Assembly (NCBI GenBank): GCA_004794655.1
Contig: SMMW01000046.1
Span: 4,488,501-4,552,500, forward strand
Origin: Marisa cornuarietis
Lineage: Eukaryota; Mollusca; Gastropoda; Architaenioglossa; Ampullariidae
Reading direction: 5' to 3'
DNA length: 64,000 nt
The first letter of the stretch is position 1. The number at the start of each line of letters is the position of its first letter. This document shows positions 13,511-25,500 of the stretch, piece after piece. Both the position numbers and the translations under genes were made by a program. The notes under the pieces are model-generated. The model worked only from the letters and a program-made list of their open reading frames with translations. It searched no databases and had not been told where the DNA came from.

Positions 13511-14995
13511 CTAAGAACACTTTACTCCACGTTGACCTTGTGTACTGTATGTTAAGTACACTATACTCCACCTTGAACCTCGTGTACTGTACGCCAAGTA
13601 CACAATACTCCACGTTGACCTTGTGTACTGTATGTTAAGTACATTGTACTCCACGTTGAACCTCGTGTACTGTATGTTAAGTACACTATACTCCACGTTG
13701 ACCTTGTGTACTGTATGTTAAGTACACTATACTCCACGTTGACCTTGTGTACTGTATGTTAAGTTCACTATACTCCACGTTGACCTTGTGTACTGTATGT
13801 TAAGTACACTATACTCCACGTTGACCTTGTGTACTGTATGTTAAGTACACTATACTCCACGTTGACCTTGTGTACTGTATGTTAAGTGTACTATACTCCA
13901 CGTTGAACCTCGTGTACTGTATGTTAAGTACACTATACTCCACGTTGAACCTCGTGTACTGTATGTTAAGTACATTGTACTCCACGTTGAACCTCGTGTA
14001 CTGTATGTTAAGTACATTGTACTCCACGTTGAACCTCGTGTACTGTATGTTAAGTACACTATACTCCACGTTGAACCTCGTGTACTGTATGTTAAGTACA
14101 TTGTACTCCACGTTGAACCTCGTGTACTGTATGTTAAGTACATTGTACTCCACGTTGAACCTCGTGTACTGTATGTTAAGTACATTGTACTCCACGTTGA
14201 ACCTCGTGTACTGTATGTTAAGTACATTGTACTCCACGTTGAACCTCGTGTACTGTATGTTAAGTACATTGTACTCCACGCTGAACCTCGTGTACTGTAC
14301 GCTAAGTACACTATACTCCACGTTGAACCTCGTGTACTGTATGTTAAGTACACTATACTCCACGTTGAACCTCGTGTACTGTATGTTAAGTGTACTATAC
14401 TCCACGTTGAACCTCGTGTACTGTACGCTAAGTACACTATACTCCACGTTGAACCTCGTGTACTGTACGCTAAGAACACTTTACTCCACGTTGACCTTGT
14501 GTACTGTATGTTAAGTACACTATACTCCACGTTGAACCTCGTGTACTGTATGTTAAGTACACTATACTCCACGTTGAACCTCGTGTACTGTATGTTAAGT
14601 ACACTTTACTCCACGTTGAACCTCGTGTACTGTATGTTAAGTACACTTTACTCCACGTTGAACCTCGTGTACTGTATGTTAAGTACACTATACTCCACGT
14701 TGAACCTCGTGTACTGTATGTTAAGTACACTATACTCCACGTTGAACCTCGTGTACTGTATGTTAAGTACACTATACTCCACGTTGAACCTCGTGTACTG
14801 TATGTTAAGTACATTGTACTCCACGTTGAACCTCGTGTACTGTACGCTAAGTACACTATACTCCACGTTGAACCTCGTGTACTGTATGTTAAGTACATTG
14901 TACTCCACGTTGAACCTCGTGTACTGTATGTTAAGTACATTGTACTCCACGTTGAACCTCGTGTACTGTACGCTAAGTACACTGTACAACATGTT
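13511..14995. repeat. Minisatellite, 41/42-bp family
   Basis: About 35 copies of a shorter form of the preceding unit. It keeps TGTACTGTATGTTAAG and CTATACTCCACG but lacks about 9 bp of the GCCTCTAA-containing end. Two unit types alternate: a 42-bp type ending GTTGAACCTCG and a 41-bp type ending GTTGACCTTG. In each unit TGTACT and AGTACA form inverted arms around an 8-nt loop, so single strands can fold into serial small hairpins. Variants (CACTATAC versus CATTGTAC, TGTATGTT versus TGTACGCT) are distributed as expected for unequal exchange. Confidence 0.95.
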
Positions 14996-15177
14996 AAAAC
15001 TCGGCTGCTCGTCATTTCTTTCCGAACAAGCAGTCCGCGATTACAATGATCGCCGTTATAATAAGAGTGCAACATATGGTGAGGTTTGCTCCACAGGATA
15101 CACGCTTACATCTGCTTGGTGTCAGACGACAGCAGTAAGGCCTGCACATAAACATCGCTCCCTTACAAACAATTTCT

Positions 15178-15179
15178 CA

Positions 15180-15235
<56 letters not shown>
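15178..15235. repeat. (TC)n(CA)n compound microsatellite
   Basis: A TC run followed by about 20 CA dinucleotides, directly visible. It lies about 180 bp after the end of the minisatellite. Confidence 0.95.
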
Positions 15236-15238
<3 letters not shown>

Positions 15239-18200
15239 TTTAATAGTGTTAATGTACGTTCAGCAAATTTCGGGTCAGCAGATTTGGTGTTGGCCTTAAA
15301 GAACAGTTGGTCATGTGCAAGACTATACACTTGAAGGGGCGTTTCCAGTCACCTCGTGAATGACCATAACCTGGTTATAGCGTTTTCATTTGCCTGCAAA
15401 CTTTGCATTTGCCCCATCATCAATAGCCACTTTCGATGCAGATGAATTTAGAGATGACCGTCCAATGAATAAGAGATGCCGTCCGCTCGAGCAGGAGTTT
15501 TTACGCATAAACCACTAGTCTTTTATTTGTTTTATGGACCGGAATTTGCATACTTCGGATTCGAGGGTTAAGGAGGACTGTCGAGGTCGCAGAGGACACA
15601 AAGCTGTTATCATGCGTGCCGTCCAAGTTTTATTGTAGTGGGATTCTTGTGTTAAAACTAAAAGCCCCAGTATGTGCAAGTGTCAGCCACACCCAGACCT
15701 TCCTAAGACGACTACGCCGATGTTACTTCTGCTTATTAAGTTTTCAGTGGTGTCAACGGTGAGTTTACTGTAAAATGTAAAGAAGCCCCTAGAAAGTTCA
15801 TTGACTAAACATAGAGAACATCAAGCGCGTGACACACAAAAACTTTTCATTCAGTATCTGCATTTGTTAGCAAGAGTAACTGGAGGTGAAGAAACTGTCA
15901 GCGGTTTTTATGCAAACCGATCTTACCCACTTTAGGAGAGAATATGTGCCCGAGATTTGTTTACCGACTGGAACAAATGCGACGCCATGAGCTTTACCTG
16001 CGGGGTCTAGTTTTAACATTCGCTCTCCTTTTCTCAATGGGATCATACCCAACACTTGTGTTCGAGCACCTAAAAATGGCGTCGCGCGTGCCACTCGAGT
16101 AACGCATCAGTAACTACCGATTTCTAGAAATCTTTAGTAGTGGAACACATACGCACACGGTTTTTTTTCTCTCGCATTTTGTTAATTGAGTTAATGGGCG
16201 CATTGACTTTTCGAAAGCAAAATTTCATTCTGATTCGACTGAGAGAGTGACACACTTCTGCACATGTTGCTTTTCTTTGTGAGTTCCATCACAATGCTGG
16301 CACTCTCACCCTTCATCTCCACCTTAGGAGAAGCAGTCGAAGCTAGTTTCCGCACAGCGACAATGGTTGTCATACAATTTGCCGCCCAATGGCAGTACTA
16401 ACTATTCAATACGATATTTGAGTGACGAAGAGACCAATAACCTAGCACGTGCAGCTCGTAGCTCCGGTATCAGCTTAAAAAAAGCACCAGGGCTTGTATC
16501 AAGACGTCGATTTCACCTAAGGGAGGCAAAATAGGTGTTACTTTTTGTGCCCGGGCAAGGAAATGATGTTCATCGACATAAACTTTTGTAACGAACAGTA
16601 TATGGCATAGCCTTCTCCCCCACCCACCTCCACTAACTTCCTCTCTTCCCTTTCACCCACGTTCGTCAGCAAGGCGCACTTAGTTCAGAGGTCACTGTGC
16701 TTTCCTTTCAGGCTGTGTGCAGACTGGTTGCACGTGTGGCTGTGTATCCAGCGCGGCACTAAGGGGACGAAACCATTTGCTATATCCCCCCACCCTCGCC
16801 TCCATCGCGGTCTCTCACCACGCCGTTCCCATGCGCCTCTGGTGGTTCACACCTTTGATTCCAGCGTGACGAGAACCACGGCCTCCGAGATGCCATTGTG
16901 CTTACGAATCTCGGACTTTCCACGTTTTCTTCACTTTTTTTTAAACCCCGTGCAGCCCTCCCCGACTCCAATTTGCGGAAGTAGCGGAAATGGAGCCGTG
17001 GGGCAAAGACTGATGTAGCAGCTGTTTGCTGCGGCCTGAAAGGTGGCAGTTTTTTTTTTAAGACGTTGGAGAGGAACTATGAAACAAAGTGCTAATTTGC
17101 CTTTCAGAGATCCAGCTGAGTGTTGGCATGGTTACTGCATTATAATTTACCGTTTGATGTGAATTTGTCTTAAAAATAAACGCTGTCCTCTTATCCCTCA
17201 CCCAGTGCTCCTGTGTGAACGTTTAAAAAGCTCTTCTTTAGTTCGCGTATATTAGGGTTTATCGTCATAACAACGGGCCATTAACCCCCTCTAACGTCGA
17301 TAAATTGTCGCAAACGCTTTTTTTTTTAAAGGGAATGAGACGGTAAAACTGAATGCAGTATTTGGGTGTTGCATCTGTTATAAGACGGGAAGACATGAAA
17401 ACGGTTTAACTGTCAGAATTCCATGTTATAGGAATGGAGGACGTGACAGCGGCTTAACTGACTGACATGCATGGCTTGGTTGGTTATTTTTGTGTCGTCT
17501 ACAGTCCTTCCTCATTAGCACATTGGAAAAGAAAATATGCGGACTATATTTCTTCTGCTGTTTAGTTTTTACGACAATTAAATAAATTTTTCCTGTTTTA
17601 GTTTTTATAATTTATTCATCTGCTTGCCACGTCTCAACAGTTGTCATAGTAGCATCTAGATAACCAGTCACCTATTAAAATTACAAAAACAATTTATGGC
17701 TTAGTCAGATATTATACATGGGGGGGGGTGAGTAAACAAGTATCCATTGAGAGACGAGGGGGCAGAGGGGGTTTAGAGAGAAAATCGACCCGAAAAGAGA
17801 ATCTATCAGGTAGGGTTGTAGTCGCCGAATTATTTTTTACCTCTTTACACCGTAAGCTGCTTTGAAACATAAGACGACGGCCAGCGACAGTCGCGTGTTA
17901 ACGTCAATATTTTTTCTAACGGATGAACCAACAACTTCATTATCTTGTTATCACCTGGACAATCGCAAGACAAACAGGCAGAAGTGTAAGCACACTCAGG
18001 TCTCTGAGAGCTCAGAGGGCAACAAAACAGTCCACAAAAGGGGGCCGGTTTGAAGTGTCTTAGAGACAATCACAGGGTGAGCGGGGTGTGTGTGCTGAAG
18101 TGTGGCAGAGGAAGAAGTCAGTTTGTTCCCTCGCCAGGCTGTGAAAGATGTTCATGGACAAAGTGCCGAAGTGTCAGACCTCCGAAGTGTCGCAAACTCT

Positions 18201-19376
18201 CAATGTTTTGACAAACAAGTCTGAACTTAAAACTTTGACCGAAAGTTCCAATGACCGTAATGTTCGCTCAAAGACCATTGTTTCGTGCGACCCACACAAA
18301 CAACTTTTCCAGACTTCGTCCAATGTTCGACAGCATTCGCTTAGTTAAGAATGAACTTTACCGGACACGATGAGCGAGGGTTTTTGCTGATCATACCTCT
18401 AAAGGATGTTCTTGGAAACGAATTGTTCAGCAGCACGACAGTCATATGCCAAATTAGTTTTACATAAATTCGTTAAGAAATTCCTGTATGTAGTTTTTCT
18501 TGTTTTTCCGGGGTGTAACAGTCAAGAATGTTGCTCAGCAAACACTAGACTATGTTTAACCAAGGAATGTTTATGATGACTATAACAACTGTGAGTAGCC
18601 AGCGCCGCCATGCCATAGTAAACAGCCCTCTAACCGACTTTACCTGCCTTACTGTTCATTGTTGACAGGCGAAGAATAATTTGCCGGTGTGTCTGCCACA
18701 GATTAAAAAAGAAGTGTCCATTACGTTCTATCCCCTCTGTTGAAAAAAAATTAATCTTAAGCCCAATGACGGCCATAACTAGGGCCGCAAAATGATGTTT
18801 CTCCACGTTTGGCTTTTATGGTCTTTCAGGGCGGGCTTTTTGGGACATTATATTTTCCCCTTTGAAGCTGCGAATAACTGGTGGTAACAAAACTAGCACG
18901 TGTAAGAGGGGAAGCCTGGCGAATGCTGTCTGAAAGGCAGGATAGGAAGAAGAAATACTTAGAGAGTCCACATTCTTGTGCGCGTTGTCATACATCTATC
19001 GTCACTTGCATGGGGTACATCGGGGCTGGCCCAAGTTTTGTTTTCCACTGGCCCTAGTTCTGTGATATTTTTCTCAGTTGGCCACTACAAGTTCGTAGGT
19101 GGAATATGGATGTATTTCTTCTCTGTATTCTTTTTACGATGTCTTTTTAAAAGTCGGCATCATAGTTCGTCATGTATCTTTCCATATCGCGCGAGTGGAT
19201 AAACACCTGTTGAGAATAGATGCTACACACATCCGCATGTTGTACAAAAGAAATAAAAAAAGAAAGAAACAAACCGCACCCATTGTTTTCGCAGGCAAGC
19301 GACAGCGCCCATCTAGATTACATGTATCATCTTATTCGCATACAGACTGATATAGCCTTATTTATCTTTGTTGCAG
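15236..19376. other. Putative intron 1 sequence up to the coding-exon acceptor
   Basis: No coding exon, RNA gene or transposon was recognised. The stretch ends in the acceptor TTTATCTTTGTTGCAG immediately before the 5'UTR segment at 19377. Confidence 0.5.
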
Positions 19377-19444
19377 GACTGTGCACGTGACCTAGATATG
19401 AGAGGCTCGGTGTAGCGGAGTGGTGTGGCGTGACCACCTGCGAA
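19377..19444 (+). promoter_or_regulatory. Spectrin 5'UTR segment with a 5-codon upstream ORF
   Basis: The segment lies between a good acceptor (TTGCAG ending at 19376) and the spectrin start codon at 19445. It contains an upstream ATG at 19398 followed by four codons and TAG at 19413-19415, only 29 bp before the main ATG. Such a short uORF close to the start can lower translation, or leaky scanning may bypass it. The main ATG has a stronger context, with G at -3 and G at +4 (CGAAATGG). Confidence 0.6.
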
Positions 19445-19558
19445 ATGGCCAAGGAGACAGCCAACTTCGAGAAGGGCCGCATCAAGGCCCTACAGGACGA
19501 GCGAGTTTTCATCCAGAAAAAGACCTTCACAAAATGGGCCAACGCCTTTTTGGAAAAG
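19445..19558 (+). CDS. Spectrin exon 1 (residues 1-38)
   Basis: Start codon through the first part of CH1. It contains [14 protein letters not shown], the start of the actinin-type actin-binding signature. The donor is GTGAGA and the exon ends in phase 0. The N-terminal leader before CH1 is only about 17 residues, as in beta-heavy rather than conventional beta-spectrins. Confidence 0.95.
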
Positions 19559-22500
19559 GTGAGATAACTCAGAGATAACACCATAGGTACACCCTGTCCT
19601 GCTCAAGTGCAAAAGTTAAAATTCTGAAATTGACTTTATTGATACAGACACGCTGAGTGAGATTAATTTTACTTGTCCGACTTTCTGCCTTTTTTTTTCT
19701 TTCATTAACCTTTCTTTCGTTCTTTTTCTTTCATTAGCCTTTCTGTTAGTTCTTAAACCCTTTCCCTCATCCACTTCTTATTTCATGCTCTCCCATTCTC
19801 TCGTCTTAATGATCAACTTGATTATCAGTCAAAACTGTTATCTAGTGAATTTCTTAAAGATCAGCCTGTTTATCAGTAGAAACTGTTATCTAATGAATTT
19901 CTTGCGACATGTTGTTGTTGTCTGTCAAATTGTTTTTTGCTTTGGATGTTCTTAGTTTTTGACCGGCTTAGTGAATTGAACCGAAATACCAAACATTAAA
20001 CAGTTTATCATTTCTCAACAAACATCAATCGCTTTGGGAAACAGAATATAGAGATATTTTAAACCCCGCAAGCTGTTCATTGCGCTTTATTAACTGTCAT
20101 AAGTCTTATCTGAGTTTTGCTCACAGCTCGTAAAAAACCCCATCAAAACTGCACATGCAGCAGAATTGTGGAAAAAATATTTTTAAAAGATCTGTTGCAT
20201 GACTCACATCGCAGTTTGCATCGGACTGATGGCTGCTGCCTATTTTGGTTTCGTGCAGTTATACTGGAGGTGATCTAACTATGTACATACTGTCTTATCT
20301 GGCACCGTGTGCTGCCAGTGCCCGTATGTGTGATTGGCACCAGCTGTCCCGCTGTGACCTGTCAGAGGTCTCGCTAGAGGTCTCTGTCGCCGTCTGATGC
20401 TTGAGGCTTCTTTTCGCCTCGTACACATCTTGACAGGTTTTCCCCGTCTTCATATATTAGAGAAGTGTTTGCATCGTCTTCACACGTGAGAGATTTTGCT
20501 CCTCATCAGATGTCCTTAACGGATGTTGAGGGTTTGTTATCGTCGCTAGATGTTAGATACATCTGTCGTCCTATTCGCGGATTTTTTTTCTCTCTCTTTA
20601 GTAATCCATCATTTATAAGGAGCTGGTTGTCACCTGCTACTCCTCAAGCGGATCTCATCTGACACTGAGAAAAAAAACCTAAACGAAACCACTCGCGCGT
20701 TCAAAACAATAAAAATCGATCATAGCCTTTTAAGCACAGCGTGGTCGTTGTGATTTTTAAGCTCGCAGCATTCTGACGGCAGGTGTGGAATGCTGACAGC
20801 CCGGCCTTGTGCTTTGAGCGCAAATGCAGTGCGACAACAATCGCCCGCCAACGGCCAAGTCTTGTAAACAGCAAAGAGCACATGCAAGCTTTGCTTGGGT
20901 TGTCTTCCTTGTGCCGGGCTTGACCCCCAGGATCGGTGAGCACAAGAGGGCCTAATGTTACTCACGTGACAGTTGACCTCTAGCTGTCTCTCCAGATTCC
21001 TTCTCTGGGTCCCTTTCTGTCTTGTTGTTCATTTCTATTTTCTCCCTCGACCTAACACCTGTGTGTGTGTGAGTGAGTGAGAGAGAGAGAGGTGCAGAGA
21101 ATGAAAAAGACAATAAAGAGAATTACAAAAAGATAAATAAATACGCCATGTTTATTTGTTTAGTGCAAATGTAGGTTGCTTAGTTTTACACAGAGAACCC
21201 CGACTAGCAGTTTATCATAACCAGACAATCATGTCCGGTGGTGAAGTGAAGGACGTGGCTTGTTTTGAGAACACTGGACAGAAAACAAATATTTCTGACT
21301 GCTTCATTTGCATAAGACATTTGAGCAAAATTTACAAAATACCTTCCAGCCAACAGCAGCTCTGCGGATGTTTGCAACATGAGCGGTGCTGTGACATCTA
21401 CACACCCCTACCTACCCATCCACCCAATTCACCACCTCGTGCAGGTAGAAATCCACCACGAGTGCAGTGATAATGGGACTCGGGTAGTGTAACAGGCGAA
21501 TGAAAGCAGACGAGAACAGGTCTGATGGCTTTGCTGGTTGAGAATTGTGGTTTGTATAAAGGGGAACAAGGTCATCGAGACAGTCGGCTGTCATGTTGTT
21601 TGTCATGTTTATTGATGTGTCTGCGAAAACCACGCAAAAGATTTATTGGCACACCCTCCCTTCCCATCCTTAACACCCCTTCTGACCTGTTTCTCTGTTG
21701 TTTGTGTGCGTGACTGCATAAGCGTGCGCACCTGCATGCGCAAATGATTGAGTGAACGAAATTTGTAGAAAAATTTTGGATTATTATTTAACGTGTATGA
21801 AATAAAATATCCAGGTAGCTAGCTCACCTAGCTGATGAAGGAAATGCTGTCAGTTACAGATGGTAGTCCCCGTAAACAACTCTTTTCTCTGGCGACAGTG
21901 ACAAACCGTGCTACAGAACTGATGCGTCATAATCAGCGAAGACACGACGCACGTGTTTTTTCCATGAACACACGTGCAGTCAAGCGTGTAGTGAAAGCCC
22001 GTTCCGCGTGGCTGGGAGGGACTGAGTAGGGAGAGTGCCGGTGTGCTTCATGGCCCACAAGTCTTGGCTACATACTTCAACCACAGACCTTTAACCCCTC
22101 CCTCCCCTCTTCTCTCATACCTCGTCAGGTTATTTCAACCCTCGCCCCGTACGGAACAGCATGTCAGGGGTCGAGGTTGGCATTTCTGAACAGTCATGTA
22201 AATTAACGGTAGTATTGTGTCGATGGTTTACACTGAGATTCCAAACCTTTGTACCCCCCCCCCCAAAAAAAAAAAAAAACTCCCCTCGTTTAGCATTCAT
22301 TGAAGAGGATTTCAGGCCCTTGGAGTAGTGGATGTCGTGCTATGAAGCTCAGGTTCAAAAGTCTCTTGAATCTGGTTGCTCCAGAATGTCACTCTCTCGA
22401 CTTCGCCCGTTTTAAGTGTGTGTAATGGGTCTTCAAGAGTCTGTTAACAGTAGCCGCGTGTCTTTGGTTATGTATCAAGTGACCCGTGTCTTCTGTATCC

Positions 22501-25500
22501 CCCTCCTTTCCCTATCCTACCCTCGTCCCATATTTGCCATGATCCGTTTTAGTTACATTCCTTGGGAGGTGTGGATTTCCTGCTACTTTACATGTCACGA
22601 GCGTGATGTATGGACTATGTTGTCGTAGCTTGTGGAGCTGGCAGGTCAAGGGTGACTGATTCGGCCTGCTTCCATGGAATCTGGTTGGACCAATGCTTCG
22701 TCGCATTAGCGGCTTCATGAACGTGTAACGCACACTTCGTGTTATCTCCCCGTCGCAAGGAAAGCGGGTCTTCTGCATTCAAACCCCGAAAGACACCAGT
22801 ACATGGGGAGATGACACAATGCACGAAACACGGTTTTTCTTCTTGACAAAAACTGTTTCACAAACCCACTAGGACTACTTTCCCTCTCGAAAATGCTTAC
22901 AGACAGCGCAGTAAAACACAACATCCTGAGCTTTGTAGAATTTGATTAGAATACATTTGTTGAGGTATACATGCTGTCTGGACCTCGCATAAATGAATAA
23001 ATAAATATTTTTACACTGTTACACGTGTCCTGGACACTCTTAGTGTGGCAGATGGCGCTGTTGTCGTATCAGTACATTAGATCAGAGCGCAGAAGCGAGG
23101 TTGGAGACGTCCACCATTACATTGGCATGGATTGGGTGAGGTGCATGTACATGTCATGGGCTTCGATGATGGACGCGTATTCACACAAAAAACTCTTGCA
23201 ATATTTTCTTTTGCAAATTACTCAGTAAAATGCCTCCTTGTCACAGAGGCTGTTACATTAAGCAGGTGTTTGTCGCAGATTAATAACTGGTGTTCCCTTG
23301 ATGATCGAGGCAAACACCTTTAGGAGTTTCAAAGGGATCATGTAACTGGAATTCAGCGACTTACCCCCATTTTTCTCTCTCCTTGTCTCTCCCTCTTCGT
23401 GTCTCTGTCTCAATCACTGAATAGAAGAGACGCTTTCGTCGGTTGTATTAAAAAAAAAGAAAGCAGGCTGGTGTTTGTGTCTCGCTTCACTGCATATGAC
23501 AGGAAGGCGATGTCTTCCCGTAGCTTGTGAAACTGGCTATTGCAAAAGTGTATAATTATTACCGCAAGTAGGAAAGTTTTTTTCAGTTTCATTTCCTATC
23601 TGACCAGCTTTCCCCAAACCTTTCCCCGTTTCTTTATTCTTCACATACATGGCATTCTTTTCATCTTCAAGAACCTGAAGTTTTCTGACAAAACACGAGG
23701 TTATGTTTCAAACTCAGCTTAAGGTCAAAAGCTCATGCAGCACGTGATTTTGTAGACATTATGGGTGCCTTCCACTGGTCCTCATTTGCCTTGATCTACA
23801 AGCTGCATAGTTTTATTTTCTTCCTAGTCTTCAATCTTTATTTAGAGTGAGCATTGAAAAAAGAGCATCACTGGTGAATGTAATATGCCACAGCCGATTG
23901 ATTTTGTTCGGTATGATTATCAATATCAGAATATATTTTGAGAATTTATAATTTTTTAATTTGTAATTTTAGTATATGTAGTTTTTGCTGACCACAAACA
24001 CGAGTGCACATCTTTATCGTTTAATTTTTTTGCTGCAATCATTTCGTTAGTTTGTAAAGAAACTCGCGAGCCCAGACATTGCAGTGAATGGGAAGGAAAG
24101 TCCTGCGGTCCATTCACACTTGCACGTCCCGCTTTCTGGTAACACTTTTCCCATTAGGCGTGTGTGTATGGCACGTGCTCATGTGTAATAATGTCATATT
24201 TCGGTTACTTTCAGGCGCGGATGGAGATCCGAGACCTGTTCACAGACCTGGCCGACGGCAAGATGCTGATGAAGCTGCTGGAGATTATCTCCGGCGAGAA
24301 GCTGGGCACACCCAACAAGGGTATCATGCGAGTTCAAAAGGTTGAGAACCTCAACAGGTGCCTCAAGTTCCTCGCCACTAAGGTACTTATAATGTGTTGC
24401 AGTAACATTCAAATGGATTGTAATCCATTCATTACATTACACACCACCGCTGTTACAACTTTTATGGGCACATTTGAGAATGTTCATTGTTTAAGGTGGG
24501 TACTGTGAGTGTAGGCTTGCGGGGCACATTTATTTACATCTGAAACATTTGCAACCGGTTATATAACGTTGTTTCTGCTCTGATTCATTATTGGTTACTG
24601 CAAAGACTGGGCAATGCCAACCGAGAACTCGACTGCTTGTTTGCAGGTGTATTTTGAGAACATTGGCGCTGAAGATATAGTCGACGGAAACCCTCGCCTT
24701 ATCCTCGGTCTCATTTGGACCATCATCCTGCGCTTTCAGATCCAGGAAATTATAGTGGATGTGGTGAGTCGAACGTTTCCTTAAATAATTATCCAAGGTG
24801 TGGTCTTTGATGTTTATAAATATTTACAAATTGTTCTCATTGTTAAAATACAAAGAATAACTATGGCAAAAAATAAACAGAGAAGCACCCAAAAATAATG
24901 GGACAAATATATATTGATTCAGCTAAATCAACTTAAAAAAGATATTACAATAATAGCTTCTATAAACCTTTGGAAGCGATTAATGTACTGTCTTTTAAAT
25001 GCATATTAATATACTTTCTTACCGAGTTGAGTGGATGATGTATTTTCAATAGTAACTTGGTCAGTACTCTAGCGATTTAAAGCGCAGTCATATAGGTTCT
25101 TCTGTCTCGAATTTTGCTGACAGGACGAGGAGCAAGACAACAGTGAAAAGAAGTCAGCAAAAGATGCACTACTGCTTTGGTGCCAGAGGAAAACAGCAGG
25201 GTGAGTGGCAACATGAAAAATAATAAAGATTAGTGTCTTAGATTTCCTAGGACTGTGTGTTCGTGTTTTAGGGATTATTATGTGTTACTAATTCCTTGGA
25301 AAGAGAATCTGACCTGTCTCTCAAGACAGAAAATCAATTGACACAGCTTCCCACAGAGCAGACCGATCGGCTGCTGAATTATTTAGACACACCTGCGTTT
25401 GTGCCGACGATGTCTCGTACTTCGGATGTACCCTGGTGTCAGTGAGGGCGGGTGTCTAGTGAACTGATACAGTGTCTCTGCCACATTTCCTCAAATGACA

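Noticed and set aside
12478..14514. Long repeat-protein ORFs on both strands
   Set aside because: They arise from a stop-free tandem unit. Overlapping frames on both strands, unit-length frameshifts and lack of any start or splice context argue against genes.
12250..14995. CRISPR-like array
   Set aside because: Units are contiguous without unique spacers and the DNA is eukaryotic; it is a minisatellite.
19412..19424. tRNA A-box-like sequence TAGCGGAGTGGT
   Set aside because: No B box at the proper distance and no cloverleaf; it lies in the spectrin 5'UTR.
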